Shown here: piece after piece, positions 34,139 to 43,178 of the stretch
Numbering within the stretch: position 1 is the stretch's first letter
Layout: each line of letters opens with the position of its first letter
From: Salinibacterium sp. SWN167
GTDB lineage: Bacteria > Actinomycetota > Actinomycetes > Actinomycetales > Microbacteriaceae
Direction of reading: 5' to 3'
Assembly: GCF_015864665.1 (NCBI RefSeq)
Contig: NZ_JADYWU010000001.1
Span: forward strand, 1,674,001 to 1,738,000
Length of the DNA stretch: 64,000 nucleotides
Translations under genes and position numbers: made by a program
Notes under the pieces: generated by a model
Seen by the model: only the letters and a program-made list of their open reading frames with translations
Database searches by the model: none
Told to the model about the DNA's origin: nothing

Positions 34139-35154
34139 TGGCTAGCTTCTCTAAATTCGGCAACGACCTCTACACCGGCGATGTATCGATCAACTTCATC
34201 GGTCGCCGCAAGGTTTGGTACACGCTCGCAGCGGTATTGCTTGCAATTTCTATCGTCGTGCCAGCGCTGCGCGGCGGTTATGTCTTCGGTATCGAGTTCA
34301 CCGGTGGATCGCAGTTTCAGATTGACTCCGTTGAGCAGCTTTCGGATCCGGACGCCAACGCGGAAGCGCAGACGCTGGCAACCGACACTGTTATTGATGT
34401 TGTAGCGGATGCTGACCCCAAGGTCACAGTTATCGGCACTGGCTCGCTTCGTATTCAGACGGAGCAGCTCGAGACCGACGAGTCGAACGCCGTGCGCGAT
34501 GCGCTTGCTGATGCCTTCGGCGTTGATAACGACCTTGTAGCTGCGTCCTTTGTCGGCCCCTCGTGGGGTGCTGACATCACGAGTTCAGCCCTTCGTGCAC
34601 TCATCGTCTTTATCGCTCTCGCAGCTGTCATGATGGCGATCTATTTCCGAACCTGGAAGATGTCGATCGCTGCAATGATCGCTTTGCTTCACGACATCGT
34701 GATCACTGCTGGTGTGTATGGCGTGTTCGGTTTCGAGATCACGCCGTCGGCGGTGATCGGATTCCTTACGATCCTGGGCTTCTCGCTGTATGACACGGTT
34801 GTGGTGTTCGACAAGATCCGAGAGAACACGTCAGAAGACGGCTCCGAGTCTCGCCGCACCTTCGCAGAATCGGTGAACCTCGCGGTAAACCAGACTCTCG
34901 TGCGTTCCATTAACACGGGTGTCGTTGCTGCGCTGCCTGTCGCCGCCATCTTGTTCATCGGTGCGTATGTGCTGGGAGCAGGAACGCTTCGTGACATCGC
35001 TCTCGCGCTGTTCATTGGAATTATTGTCGGCACCTATTCCACGATCTTTATCGCGGCTCCGCTCTATGCCCAGTTCCGCCAGAACGAGCCAGCGATCCTT
35101 AGCCGCACCAAGCGGCTAACCGCTGCCCGTGCTGCAGACAAGGGCGGCAAGTAG
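34138..35154 (+). CDS. secF: Protein translocase subunit SecF
   Basis: SecF is the partner of SecD. The 338 residues start with FSKFGNDLYTGDVSINFIGRRKVWY, then helix 1, GIEFTGGSQFQI, the periplasmic domain, and helices 2-6. The latter include LLHDIVITAGVYGVFGFEITPSAVIGFLTILGFSLYDTVVVFDKIREN and NQTLVRSINTGVVAALPV, the D4/D5-type motifs. It overlaps secD by one base. After the stop comes a hairpin region and then the rel promoter. Confidence 0.96.
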   Translation: MASFSKFGNDLYTGDVSINFIGRRKVWYTLAAVLLAISIVVPALRGGYVFGIEFTGGSQFQIDSVEQLSDPDANAEAQTLATDTVIDVVADADPKVTVIGTGSLRIQTEQLETDESNAVRDALADAFGVDNDLVAASFVGPSWGADITSSALRALIVFIALAAVMMAIYFRTWKMSIAAMIALLHDIVITAGVYGVFGFEITPSAVIGFLTILGFSLYDTVVVFDKIRENTSEDGSESRRTFAESVNLAVNQTLVRSINTGVVAALPVAAILFIGAYVLGAGTLRDIALALFIGIIVGTYSTIFIAAPLYAQFRQNEPAILSRTKRLTAARAADKGGK

Positions 35155-35163
35155 CCACTGTGT

Positions 35164-35187
35164 GCGAACGAACGGTTGTTCGTGCGC
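35164..35187 (+). other. Stem-loop after secF
   Basis: GCGAACGAAC (35164-35173) pairs with GTTCGTGCGC (35178-35187) at nine of ten positions around a GGTT loop. There is no clear T-run, so it is either a weak terminator or an operator-type dyad. Confidence 0.4.
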
Positions 35188-35241
35188 AAGCAAAAACGCC
35201 CGCTCGTTGCGGTCGTGAACTTCGTGCCATCAAACGCGTCC

Positions 35242-35259
35242 TAGAATCGATTTAGGAGG
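35242..35259 (+). promoter_or_regulatory. -10 box and strong ribosome site of rel
   Basis: TAGAAT (35242-35247) would start transcription near 35254. AGGAGGT follows at once (35254-35260), seven bases before the ATG. So rel has its own promoter and, unlike several neighbours, a short leader with a strong Shine-Dalgarno sequence. Confidence 0.55.
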
Positions 35260-35266
35260 TAGCGGA

Positions 35267-37513
35267 ATGAGCGATTCGCAGCAGTCATCAGCTTCTTTTC
35301 GCGCGCTCCTTCCGCGTCTATTCTCGCGAGCTCAACCGGCGGGTTCGGTCGAGAAGCTTCTGCGCACCGTCAAGGCGAGTCACCCCAAGGCAAACCTTGC
35401 TCTGATCGAGCGAGCATATGCTGCAGCATTTAGGGCGCATGACGGCCAGAAGCGTAAGAGCGGTGAGCCGTACATTACCCACCCCATCGCCGTTGCGCAG
35501 ATTCTTGCGGAGCTGGGTATTGGTGAGAAGACGATTGCTGCTGCGCTCCTGCATGACACGGTAGAAGACACCGAGTATTCTCTCGACGAGCTTCGCCTCG
35601 AGTTCGGCGATGAGATCGCCATGCTCGTTGATGGAGTCACCAAGCTCGACAAGGTCAAATACGGTGATAGCGCTCAGGCGGAAACTGTTCGCAAGATGAT
35701 CGTCGCGATGTCGAAAGACATTCGCGTACTCGTAATTAAGCTTGCCGACCGTCTCCACAATGCGCGTACGTGGGGCTTTGTTCCCCGGGAGTCTGCCTCG
35801 CGCAAGGCGCAAGAGACCCTTGAGATTTACGCGCCACTCGCGCACCGGCTTGGTATTCAGGCGATGAAAACTGAGCTTGAGGATCTTTCCTTCGCGGTAT
35901 TGCATCCCAAGATCTATGTCGAGATTGAAAGCTTGGTCTCCAAGCGAACCCCGCAACGTGACCAATTCGTCAAGCAGGTTATCGCGTCGGTAAAAGACGA
36001 CCTCAGAACTTCACGGATCAAGGGAACCGTCGCCGGCAGGCCCAAACAGTATTACTCGATTTACCAAAAGATGATTTTGCGTGGTCGCGAGTTTGACGAG
36101 ATTTACGATCTCGTCGGTATCCGAGTGCTCGTGAATTCGGTACGCGATTGCTATGCAGTGCTCGGATCGATCCACGCGCGCTGGAATCCGATTCCGGGTC
36201 GTTTCAAGGACTACATCGCAACTCCCAAGTTCAACCTGTATCAGTCACTTCACACCACAGTCATCGGTCCAGATGGCCGTGCCGTCGAGATCCAAATTCG
36301 TACGAACGAGATGCACCATCGAGCTGAATTTGGCGTCGCTGCGCACTGGAAGTACAAGGACCGCGCTGCGGGTAAGGCGATCGAGTCGGGTCCTGCAGAC
36401 AATGACATGGCGTGGCTCGCGCACATCACTGACTGGCAGGCAGAAACCTCTGACCCCAGTGAGTTCCTTGAGTCGCTTCGCTTCGAAATTGGCGCCAAAG
36501 AGGTGTACGTCTTCACGCCTCAGGGCAAGGTGATTGGCCTACCCGCAGGCGCTACCCCTGTCGACTTTGCCTACGCAGTGCACACGGAAATTGGCCACCG
36601 CACCATGGGCGCCAAGGTCAACGGCCGTCTGGTTCCTCTGGAGACGGAACTCAACAGCGGGGACTCCGTCGAAGTCTTCACATCGAAGAGTCCGGATGCG
36701 GCACCAAGCCAGGACTGGCTTGGCTTCGTGAAGAGCACGCGTGCGCGCAATAAAATCCGCGCCTGGTTCACGAAGGAACGCCGAGACGAGGCTATCGAGC
36801 AAGGCAAAGATGCCATCGCTCGAGCGATGCGCAAGCAGAATATGCCGCTTCAGAAGCTCATGAGCCAGGAGTCCTTCGCGGAACTGGCTGCGAACATGCG
36901 CTACGAAGACGTCTCCGCGCTGTACGCAGCGGTTGGCGAGGGGCATATCTCGACCCAATCGGTTATCGAGAAGCTAGTCGGTTCTCTCAGTTCCGGAACT
37001 GAAGAAGACGATGGCGAACTAACCTTCCCCGCAGCCGGCAAGTTGCGACCGTACAAGCATTCAGATTCCGGAATTCTGGTGCGCGGTGCCCCGGACATTC
37101 TGGTGAAGTTGGCGCGCTGTTGCACTCCCGTTCCTGGCGATGAGGTTGTCGGTTTCGTCACTCGTGGAGCCGGCGTTTCAGTTCACCGAGCGGACTGCAA
37201 GAACGTGCAGTCGCTTCTCGACGAGCCAGAGCGCATGATCGAGGTCGAGTGGGCCCCGACGTCAAAGAGTTTGTTCCTCGTCCAAATCCAAGTTGAGGCT
37301 CTCGACCGGGCCGGACTGCTCTCCGACATCACCAAAGTGCTCAGCGAGACCCATGTGAACATCCTCTCCGCGACCGTGAATACGTCAACGGCCCGACTCG
37401 CGATCAGCAAATTCGTATTCGAGATGGGCGACACCACTCACTTGGACCGCGTGCTCAATGCCGTACGGCGCGTAGATGCCGTCTACGACGTCTACAGGGT
37501 CAATAGCGGCTAA
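35267..37513 (+). CDS. rel: Bifunctional (p)ppGpp synthetase/hydrolase (RelA/SpoT homologue)
   Basis: Rel makes and degrades the stringent-response alarmone. The 748 residues contain the Mn-binding HD hydrolase (HDTVEDT and KLADRLHNARTW both intact), so hydrolysis is expected. The synthetase domain shows GRPKQYYSIYQKM, RFKDYIATPKFNLYQSLHTTVIG and EIQIRTNEMHHRAEFGVAAHWKYK. TGS (EVYVFTPQGKVIGLP), the helical and zinc-finger regions (RCCTPVPGDEVVGFVTRG), and a C-terminal ACT domain (VQIQVEALDRAGLLSDITKVL) follow. This is the single long Rel typical of actinobacteria. The stop overlaps the convergent AbiEi-like gene by four bases. Confidence 0.97.
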   Translation: MSDSQQSSASFRALLPRLFSRAQPAGSVEKLLRTVKASHPKANLALIERAYAAAFRAHDGQKRKSGEPYITHPIAVAQILAELGIGEKTIAAALLHDTVEDTEYSLDELRLEFGDEIAMLVDGVTKLDKVKYGDSAQAETVRKMIVAMSKDIRVLVIKLADRLHNARTWGFVPRESASRKAQETLEIYAPLAHRLGIQAMKTELEDLSFAVLHPKIYVEIESLVSKRTPQRDQFVKQVIASVKDDLRTSRIKGTVAGRPKQYYSIYQKMILRGREFDEIYDLVGIRVLVNSVRDCYAVLGSIHARWNPIPGRFKDYIATPKFNLYQSLHTTVIGPDGRAVEIQIRTNEMHHRAEFGVAAHWKYKDRAAGKAIESGPADNDMAWLAHITDWQAETSDPSEFLESLRFEIGAKEVYVFTPQGKVIGLPAGATPVDFAYAVHTEIGHRTMGAKVNGRLVPLETELNSGDSVEVFTSKSPDAAPSQDWLGFVKSTRARNKIRAWFTKERRDEAIEQGKDAIARAMRKQNMPLQKLMSQESFAELAANMRYEDVSALYAAVGEGHISTQSVIEKLVGSLSSGTEEDDGELTFPAAGKLRPYKHSDSGILVRGAPDILVKLARCCTPVPGDEVVGFVTRGAGVSVHRADCKNVQSLLDEPERMIEVEWAPTSKSLFLVQIQVEALDRAGLLSDITKVLSETHVNILSATVNTSTARLAISKFVFEMGDTTHLDRVLNAVRRVDAVYDVYRVNSG

Positions 37514-38082
37514 CTCGCTGAGGCCAGCGGTGCGGGGGACTCGAGTGCCGCCAATCGCGCAAGAGCGATGCGCTTCTGCGGCAAGTTTCGGCGCGCAGTG
37601 AGGGAATCGACGCAGTGCTCGAAGTTGAGTTTGCCCTCCGTCATTAGCACTCTGACCGCTGCCTCTTGTCGTGGCCCGAACGGTTCGCTAAAGCGGACAA
37701 GATCGAGCACAGTACGCAGCCGTGAAGTGACGCTGACGCCAGACACCGTATCGATGTCGTCGTCGGTGATCACGACTTCTCTGAGCACTGCGTTCAAACT
37801 AGGGTGCGGGCGAGTGCGTGCGCCGATAGCGACGCACAACTGATGGCGAGGTGGGGGATTTAGGGCAGCACCCCATACCCACGCAGCGGTCATCTGTTCC
37901 GCAATGATTCGGGCGTCGAGGACCACCCCGAGCGCTCGCGCCCGCAGATGAATCGTGTCGAACTCATCAATGGGGCAGAAGCACTGGTCGAGAGCGAACA
38001 GCTCACCGTCGAGCGCGGCACATTGCAGTTCCGCTAGCGGCAAATCGATCGAGCTCAACACTGGGGGGAGTCGTGGTGTCAT
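37510..38082 (-). CDS. AbiEi-antitoxin-like protein without a visible toxin partner
   Basis: This is a 190-residue protein. The segments LRARALGVVLDARIIAEQMTAAWVWGAAL, VITDDDIDTVSGVSVTSRLRTVLDLVR and the C-terminal helical ALARLAAL recall the transcriptional-regulator proteins annotated as type IV AbiEi antitoxins and the front half of DUF559 proteins in actinobacteria. Those share AAWLWGL and VTSPLRTxxDLxR patterns. No nucleotidyltransferase toxin (AbiEii) lies on either side, so a toxin-antitoxin role is not supported here. It is convergent with rel and upstream of nothing obvious on its strand. Family call is moderate, function unknown. Confidence 0.6.
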   Translation of the reverse strand: MTPRLPPVLSSIDLPLAELQCAALDGELFALDQCFCPIDEFDTIHLRARALGVVLDARIIAEQMTAAWVWGAALNPPPRHQLCVAIGARTRPHPSLNAVLREVVITDDDIDTVSGVSVTSRLRTVLDLVRFSEPFGPRQEAAVRVLMTEGKLNFEHCVDSLTARRNLPQKRIALARLAALESPAPLASAS

Positions 38083-38164
38083 GTCTCTATCGTGCGGTCG
38101 GAAGCAACCGCACGAGAGCCAGACCTGCGATTCGGTGGAGAACTAATCGCCTGTGGAGAACAAG

Positions 38165-39394
38165 CTACTTGAGGGCGCCCAACCATGCCTTGCGAGCATC
38201 GAGTGCGTCTTGTGCTGCAGCAATCTTCTTCGCATTGCCGGTCGCCTGGGCGTCGGCGAGTTCGGCCTCAAGCTTGGCAATAGCTTCGTTGAGTTGACCC
38301 AAGAAGCCCTCTGACCGTTCTTGACGTTCGGGGTTGTTCTTGTGCCAGTGATCCTCGTCGAGCTTGCGAACGGCAGCCTCAACCTTGCGGAGACGCTCTT
38401 CGGCAGTCTTGATCTTGTCGCGGGGAACTTTGCCAATCTCATCCCAGCGCTTTTGGATCGAGAGCAGAGTCTTCTTCGCGTGCACGCGATCTGTGGCTTT
38501 CAGCAGCGGCTCAGCTTCCTCGAGCAGCGCTTTCTTCAGTTCCCAATTTGCGGTGAACTCGACGTTGTCTTGTGCTTCAACCTCTGACTTGGCAGCGTAG
38601 AGCACGTCGCCAGCCTGCTTGAATTTGGCCCAGAGGGCGTCGTCAAACTTCTTGCCTGCGCGGCCGGCAGCCTTCCAGCTATCGAGGAGTCGACGATATG
38701 TATGGATGCCCTCGACGCCCTGCGCCGCGAGAGATTCTGCTTCATCGACGAGAGCTTGCTTGTCGGCGCGAGCCTTTTTGTGGGCGGAATCTAGTTCTGC
38801 GAAAAACGCGCGGCGGTGGGTATCGATCGTGCTGCGTGCCGCACGGAATCGTTTCCACAGCTCATTAGCTTCGTTCTTGGGCAGGCGAGGGCCGTCGGCT
38901 TGGTGAGCCTTCCAGCGCGCAAAAATGTCGTCCATTTGCGCGGTGACTTGCTTCCACTGCGCTTTGGCCGGATCGCCAGCAGCGAGTGTCTCTGCTTCAA
39001 CAACGAGTGCGCTACGGGCAGCAATTGCCTCCGTGAGGGCAGCTTTTGCTTCTTCGCTCTGCTGTTCGGTGAGCTTTGATACAGAACCGCCAAGCGCCTG
39101 CACTCGCGTCAGCAGCGCTGCGAGGTCGCCGACGGCGTTCGCTGTGGCAATCGACTCGTTGAGGGCTGTAACAGCTTTCGCAACGTCAGAGGCGGGAGCG
39201 CCGTTCTTGACCCGCTGTTCAAGTAACGTCACTTGTCCAGCAAGTTCGTGATACTTGCGGGTGAAGTAGGCCAATGCCTCTTCGGGAGTTCCGTCAGGGT
39301 ACTGGCCGACGGCACGTTCGCCGTCCGCCTCGCGGACGAATACGGTGCCGGTCTCGTCGACGCGGCCCCACTCGTTCTGGTTCTCTGTAGCCAA
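38165..39394 (-). CDS. DUF349 coiled-coil protein
   Basis: This is a 409-residue, mostly helical, highly charged protein made of DUF349 repeats. Each has W-K and F-x-x-A patterns, for example WKQVTAQMDDIFARWKAH, ELWKRFRAARSTIDTHRRAFF, LDSWKAAGRAGKKFDDALWAKFKQAGD and KRWDEIGKVPRDKIKTAEERLR. DUF349 proteins are found near rel and rarA in actinobacteria; no function is established to me. The start is TTG, with AGGTGAAG four bases upstream and the family N-terminus MATENQNEWGRVDETGTVFV. It is read on the minus strand after the cyclophilin gene, about 80 bases away. Confidence 0.9.
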   Translation of the reverse strand: MATENQNEWGRVDETGTVFVREADGERAVGQYPDGTPEEALAYFTRKYHELAGQVTLLEQRVKNGAPASDVAKAVTALNESIATANAVGDLAALLTRVQALGGSVSKLTEQQSEEAKAALTEAIAARSALVVEAETLAAGDPAKAQWKQVTAQMDDIFARWKAHQADGPRLPKNEANELWKRFRAARSTIDTHRRAFFAELDSAHKKARADKQALVDEAESLAAQGVEGIHTYRRLLDSWKAAGRAGKKFDDALWAKFKQAGDVLYAAKSEVEAQDNVEFTANWELKKALLEEAEPLLKATDRVHAKKTLLSIQKRWDEIGKVPRDKIKTAEERLRKVEAAVRKLDEDHWHKNNPERQERSEGFLGQLNEAIAKLEAELADAQATGNAKKIAAAQDALDARKAWLGALK

Positions 39395-39477
39395 TTACTT
39401 CACCTTGCTGCTTATGCCGGAAGTTGCTGCCGGGTTACCCAAGCTTAGGACAACCGTGCTCACGGTCGCTGACGCTG

Positions 39478-40272
39478 TTATTGGATCGTGAAGCCCGTGA
39501 TGCTCGTGGCAGTCACCGGAGCCCCGTCTTGGGCATCGTCAACGATGCCGCCAGCGACGATCTCTGATTGGAGAGCGTCGAGTCCAGAGGTGACCTGACC
39601 CACGATGCTGTAGCCGCCAGCAGTGTCATCAGGAATGATCGCGTCGTCGAAGACGATGAAGAACTGGCGACCATTCGAGAACGCGTTGTCGCCAGTTCGT
39701 GCCATGGCGATTGTGCCAGCGGGGTAGAAACCGCCAACGCCAGAGTTCTCAACGGGGCCGTAGGCGTAGTCGGGGTCACTGGCACCCGTGCCATCGAGCG
39801 AGCCACACTGAATCAAGCCTGCATTGTCGGTGACGACCATCCGGTGACACGTGGTGCCGATGTAATAATCGGACGCCGCGGAGTCTACGAGGGATGCCAC
39901 GGCTTGCGGTGCTGCTGCACCATCGAGTTCGATGCCGAGTGCGACATCGTTGAGAATGAGTTCGCCGGTCCACATGCGGGCTTCGGCGAGAGCAGGATCC
40001 GGAACATCCCCGACGTTGCCGGATTCAGTGGCTTCAGGCTCTTCGGTAAACGACGGTGCTGGCTCGGGAGTACCCGGGCCGGCGGAGAAGTAGAAGACCT
40101 GAGCGGTGGCTACGAGCGCGATGATGACGAGCCCGACACCCACAGCGAGAACGTTGTCGCGCTTGCGACGGGCTACGGTTTGTTCGTGAACGGACCCACG
40201 CGCAGTGTAGAGGCGCAGCCGTTCTCGAGCCTCTCGTTGCTCGCGTGAATGCTTCTTGCTGGATGCCACCAT
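39478..40272 (-). CDS. Membrane-anchored cyclophilin-type peptidyl-prolyl isomerase
   Basis: This is a 264-residue protein with a basic cytoplasmic N-terminus (SSKKHSREQREARERLRLYTAR), one membrane helix (VLAVGVGLVIIALVATAQVFYF) and a Pro/Glu-rich spacer. The outer cyclophilin domain (about 100-264) has family features GTTCHRMVV, IQCGSLDGTG, GTIAMARTGDNAFSNGRQFFIVFDD and YSIVGQVTSGLDAL. The catalytic Arg lies in CHRMV. It likely aids folding of exported proteins. AAGGAG precedes the ATG. It is divergent from rarA. The rel-cyclophilin-DUF349-rarA neighbourhood is conserved in actinobacteria. Confidence 0.92.
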   Translation of the reverse strand: MVASSKKHSREQREARERLRLYTARGSVHEQTVARRKRDNVLAVGVGLVIIALVATAQVFYFSAGPGTPEPAPSFTEEPEATESGNVGDVPDPALAEARMWTGELILNDVALGIELDGAAAPQAVASLVDSAASDYYIGTTCHRMVVTDNAGLIQCGSLDGTGASDPDYAYGPVENSGVGGFYPAGTIAMARTGDNAFSNGRQFFIVFDDAIIPDDTAGGYSIVGQVTSGLDALQSEIVAGGIVDDAQDGAPVTATSITGFTIQ

Positions 40273-40412
40273 TACTCCTTGAAGAATCGCGGACGTCGCC
40301 GCTGTCGTAGGAACGCCACAATGAACCTTACGGTCTCGCGGGAATCTCAGCCAAACGCCACGACGCCGGAACGTAATGAAGCTGTGCTGTGCAGACGGTC
40401 AGTGCTGGCGAT

Positions 40413-40424
40413 TACCATTGAGGT
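40413..40424 (+). promoter_or_regulatory. -10 box of rarA, probably leaderless
   Basis: TACCAT (40413-40418) ends six bases before the rarA ATG. No spaced ribosome site is present (GAGG is only one base from the ATG). Confidence 0.45.
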
Positions 40425-41756
40425 ATGGATGCTTCCGCAACTCTGCACAGCGGAGCAACGCCTCTCGCAGTGCGCATGCGGCCGCTGACTCTCGATGAGA
40501 TCGTCGGTCAGAAGCATTTGTTGCAGCGTGGATCGCCGCTGATGAGCCTCGCGAACGACGCTGAAGGCAGTCATGGTTCGGCATCCATCATTTTGTGGGG
40601 GCCTCCCGGCACGGGAAAGACCACCATCGCTAAGGCGATTGCGCGCGGTTCTCAACGCAAGTTCGTTGAGCTTTCTGCGGTCACCGCCGGCGTGAAAGAT
40701 GTACGTCAAACCATGGAGGAGGCGCTCACGGCGCGCGATCTTTATGGTGTGTCTACTGTTCTCTTCCTTGATGAGATTCACCGTTTCACTAAGGCGCAAC
40801 AGGATGCGTTGCTTCCTGGGGTAGAAAACGGCTGGGTCATTCTGATCGCGGCGACGACTGAGAACCCATCGTTCTCCGTAATTTCACCGCTGCTGTCGCG
40901 GTCTCTGTTGCTGACGCTCAACCAACTCGATGACAACGATCTGGGGGACTTGGTTGATCGTGCGGTCTCAGACCCTCGAGGACTTCGGGATGCGGTGGTG
41001 CTCGAGCCTGAGGCGCGCGCGCTCCTTATCCGCTTGTCATCCGGAGATGCGCGCCGGGTGCTGACTGCGCTCGAAGCCTCCGCTGTTTCCGCATCGAATG
41101 ACGAAGACGCAGCAACGCCAGCCGTAGTGACGGCGGAACATGTCGCGAATGCTGTTGACCGCGCCCTATTGCGCTACGACAGAAACGGTGATGAACACTA
41201 CGACGTGATCAGCGCCTTCATTAAGTCTGTGCGTGGTTCCGATGTCGATGCCGCACTCCATTACTTGGCACGCATGATCGAAGCGGGAGAGGATCCCCGT
41301 TTCATTGCGCGGCGCGTGATTATTAGCGCCGCAGAAGATGTGGGCGTTGCCGACCCTCAAGCGCTTGTGATTGCCGTAGCGGCCGCGGATGCGGTGCAGC
41401 TCATCGGAATGCCCGAAGGGCGCATCCCGCTGGCAGAAGCTGTTGTCTATCTCGCAACGGCTCCCAAATCGAATGCTGCCTATACCGCTTTGGATGCAGC
41501 GATCGCCGATGTGCGTGCTGGCAAGATTGGCCGGGTGCCTAAGCCGCTGCGCGATGCCCACTACCCGGGTGCCAAGCGGTTAGGTCACGGAAAGGGCTAT
41601 CGCTATTCTCACGACTCAGAGTTCGGAGTGGTGAAGCAGGAGTACCTTCCCGATGTGCTGAAAGGTACCGAGTATTACACTCCGACGAACAACGGCAACG
41701 AGCGCGAAGTGTCTGCCCGGCTCGCGAAACTGCGAGAGATTATTCGCGGCGAATAA
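40425..41756 (+). CDS. rarA: Replication-associated recombination protein A (RarA/MgsA)
   Basis: This AAA+ clamp-loader-like ATPase acts at stalled replication forks. The 443 residues show [15 protein letters not shown], Walker [17 protein letters not shown], Walker [21 protein letters not shown], sensor 1 [20 protein letters not shown], and the C-terminal tetramerisation region [33 protein letters not shown]. The ending [14 protein letters not shown] is typical. The product is full length. rpsD follows after a long leader. Confidence 0.96.
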   Translation: MDASATLHSGATPLAVRMRPLTLDEIVGQKHLLQRGSPLMSLANDAEGSHGSASIILWGPPGTGKTTIAKAIARGSQRKFVELSAVTAGVKDVRQTMEEALTARDLYGVSTVLFLDEIHRFTKAQQDALLPGVENGWVILIAATTENPSFSVISPLLSRSLLLTLNQLDDNDLGDLVDRAVSDPRGLRDAVVLEPEARALLIRLSSGDARRVLTALEASAVSASNDEDAATPAVVTAEHVANAVDRALLRYDRNGDEHYDVISAFIKSVRGSDVDAALHYLARMIEAGEDPRFIARRVIISAAEDVGVADPQALVIAVAAADAVQLIGMPEGRIPLAEAVVYLATAPKSNAAYTALDAAIADVRAGKIGRVPKPLRDAHYPGAKRLGHGKGYRYSHDSEFGVVKQEYLPDVLKGTEYYTPTNNGNEREVSARLAKLREIIRGE

Positions 41757-41794
41757 CTGCCTCAACTCGCTCTTTGGCTCGGTGTGGCGAGTCG

Positions 41795-41831
41795 TGGTTC
41801 ACGGGGGACTGACGTGATAGAGTTACACGTC
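41795..41831 (+). promoter_or_regulatory. Candidate rpsD promoter overlapped by an inverted repeat
   Basis: TGGTTC (41795-41800) and TAGAGT (41818-41823) are 17 bases apart. GACGTG (41811-41816) and CACGTC (41826-41831) flank the -10 box as a dyad. A protein bound there would block transcription. Confidence 0.45.
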
Positions 41832-41898
41832 CCAACGATACGGTTTCGGCGCGCGGCTGCAATGAAATCGAATATCGCGGAACACCGGTCTGTAGCCG

Positions 41899-41936
41899 AC
41901 CAGGTTCCCTAGGGTCATCCCTCTACTTCGTCTGGT
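41899..41936 (+). promoter_or_regulatory. Structured leader upstream of rpsD
   Basis: ACCAG (41899-41903) pairs with CTGGT (41932-41936), enclosing an inner AGGG (41911-41914)/CCCT (41919-41922) hairpin. It lies in a roughly 180-base untranslated region before rpsD. S4 autoregulation through its own mRNA is known in other bacteria; here it is only an inference. Confidence 0.35.
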
Positions 41937-42008
41937 GTGTTGTGTACGCGCGTTCGCGTGCGAGTGATCGCCAGATTGTTCTTACTTGAATCAATCGAAA
42001 AGGATCCT

Positions 42009-42638
42009 GTGTCTACTAAGTCACGTACCCGTAGCAAGACTCGCCTGTCGCGCGCGTTGGGCATTGCCCTCACGCCGAAGGCTGCCAAGTACCTCGAAAA
42101 GCGCCCCTATGCTCCCGGTGAGCACGGCCGCACCAAGCGCAAGCAGGACAGTGACTATGCTGTTCGCCTTCGCGAGAAGCAGCGTCTGCGTGCCCAGTAC
42201 GGCATCCGTGAAGCTCAGCTGAAGATTCAGTTCGAGGAAGCTCGCAAGACCGCTGGCCTGACCGGTGAGAACCTGGTTGAGCAGCTCGAAATGCGTCTCG
42301 ACGCTCTGCTCGTTCGTTCGGCTATCGCTCGCACGACCGCACAGGCTCGTCAGATGATCGTTCACCGCCACATCTTGGTTGACGGCCAGCTCGTCGACCG
42401 TCCCTCGTTCCGCGTCAAGCCGGGACAGCTCATGCACGTCAAGGCTCGCAGCGAAGGCATGGAAATCTTCCAGGTCGCTGCAGCTGGCGGACACGTGGAT
42501 GTTCTTCCGAAGACTCCTGGTTACCTCGAAGTTGAAATCGACAAGCTGCAGGCACGTCTCGTACGTCGCCCCAAGCGCGCCGAGGTTCCGGTGACCTGTG
42601 AAGTTCAGCTCGTTGTTGAGTACTACGCAGCACGCTAA
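42009..42638 (+). CDS. rpsD: 30S ribosomal protein S4
   Basis: S4 is a primary 16S rRNA-binding protein needed to start 30S assembly. The 209 residues match the actinobacterial form without the zinc-cysteine cluster: MSTKSRTRSKTRLSRALGIAL, KRPYAPGEHGRTKRK, YAVRLREKQRLRAQYGI and the S4 domain RLDALLVRSAIARTTAQARQMIVHRHILVDGQLVDRPSFRVKPGQ. The frame is open to 41937, but the GTG at 42009 has AAAAGGAT upstream and gives the family N-terminus. A strong terminator follows, so the gene is monocistronic. Absence of the cysteines fits the zinc-independent paralogue class. Confidence 0.96.
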   Translation: MSTKSRTRSKTRLSRALGIALTPKAAKYLEKRPYAPGEHGRTKRKQDSDYAVRLREKQRLRAQYGIREAQLKIQFEEARKTAGLTGENLVEQLEMRLDALLVRSAIARTTAQARQMIVHRHILVDGQLVDRPSFRVKPGQLMHVKARSEGMEIFQVAAAGGHVDVLPKTPGYLEVEIDKLQARLVRRPKRAEVPVTCEVQLVVEYYAAR

Positions 42639-42646
42639 CTATTGAA

Positions 42647-42683
42647 AGAAAGGGCCGGAGCTTTTGCTCCGGCCCTTTCTTGG
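42647..42683 (+). terminator. Terminator of rpsD
   Basis: AGAAAGGGCCGGAGC (42647-42661) pairs perfectly over 15 bp with 42666-42680 around a TTTT loop. The A-rich start of the stem makes it able to work in both directions. Confidence 0.9.
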
Positions 42684-42756
42684 TTTGCAGCGGAGTTCGA
42701 CACAATTGTCGAATACCGTGTACTTGTACCTTTTCTTCAGATTGACGGGAGTAACC

Positions 42757-43119
42757 ATGACTGGTGGAGATATCGCAGGGCTCATTGCGGCCGGAGTGTT
42801 CGCAGTGCTGGTGGCATTGCTCGCTGTTCCTCTTCTCAAGCTGGGGAAGGTCTTTGACGAAACGAGCACCGCCATCCGTGGGGTGAGCGATAATCTCGAT
42901 CCCATGCTGACGGAGGCCACAACAACGATTTCGGAAACCAACCGTCAAATCGCGCGCGTGGACGCCATCACTCGCAATGTGGAAGAAACGACGGGCAACA
43001 TTTCTGCCCTCGTCGCCCTTGGCGCAGCCACCGTTGGCGGCCCGTTGATTAAAATCGCAGGTTTCAGCGCCGGAGTTCGGGCCGCGGTGCTGAGCCTTCG
43101 CCCTAAGCGCCGTCGCTGA
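42757..43119 (+). CDS. DUF948 membrane-associated protein
   Basis: This is a 120-residue protein with an N-terminal membrane helix (GDIAGLIAAGVFAVLVALLAVPLLKLG). An amphipathic, coiled-coil-like stretch, VFDETSTAIRGVSDNLDPMLTEATTTISETNRQIARVDAITRNVEETTGNISALV, is typical of DUF948, and a basic C-terminus (RPKRRR) follows. The function is unknown. The ATG at 42757 follows GGGAG with a normal gap; the open frame reaches back to 42664 inside the rpsD terminator and is not used. A 75-residue membrane protein follows after 59 bases; both precede alaS, a conserved actinobacterial order. Confidence 0.85.
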   Translation: MTGGDIAGLIAAGVFAVLVALLAVPLLKLGKVFDETSTAIRGVSDNLDPMLTEATTTISETNRQIARVDAITRNVEETTGNISALVALGAATVGGPLIKIAGFSAGVRAAVLSLRPKRRR

Positions 43120-43178
43120 GGCATCGAAACCGCCTAAGCTAATACGGTTCGTGTTACCCCCAATCTGAAGGAGAAATC

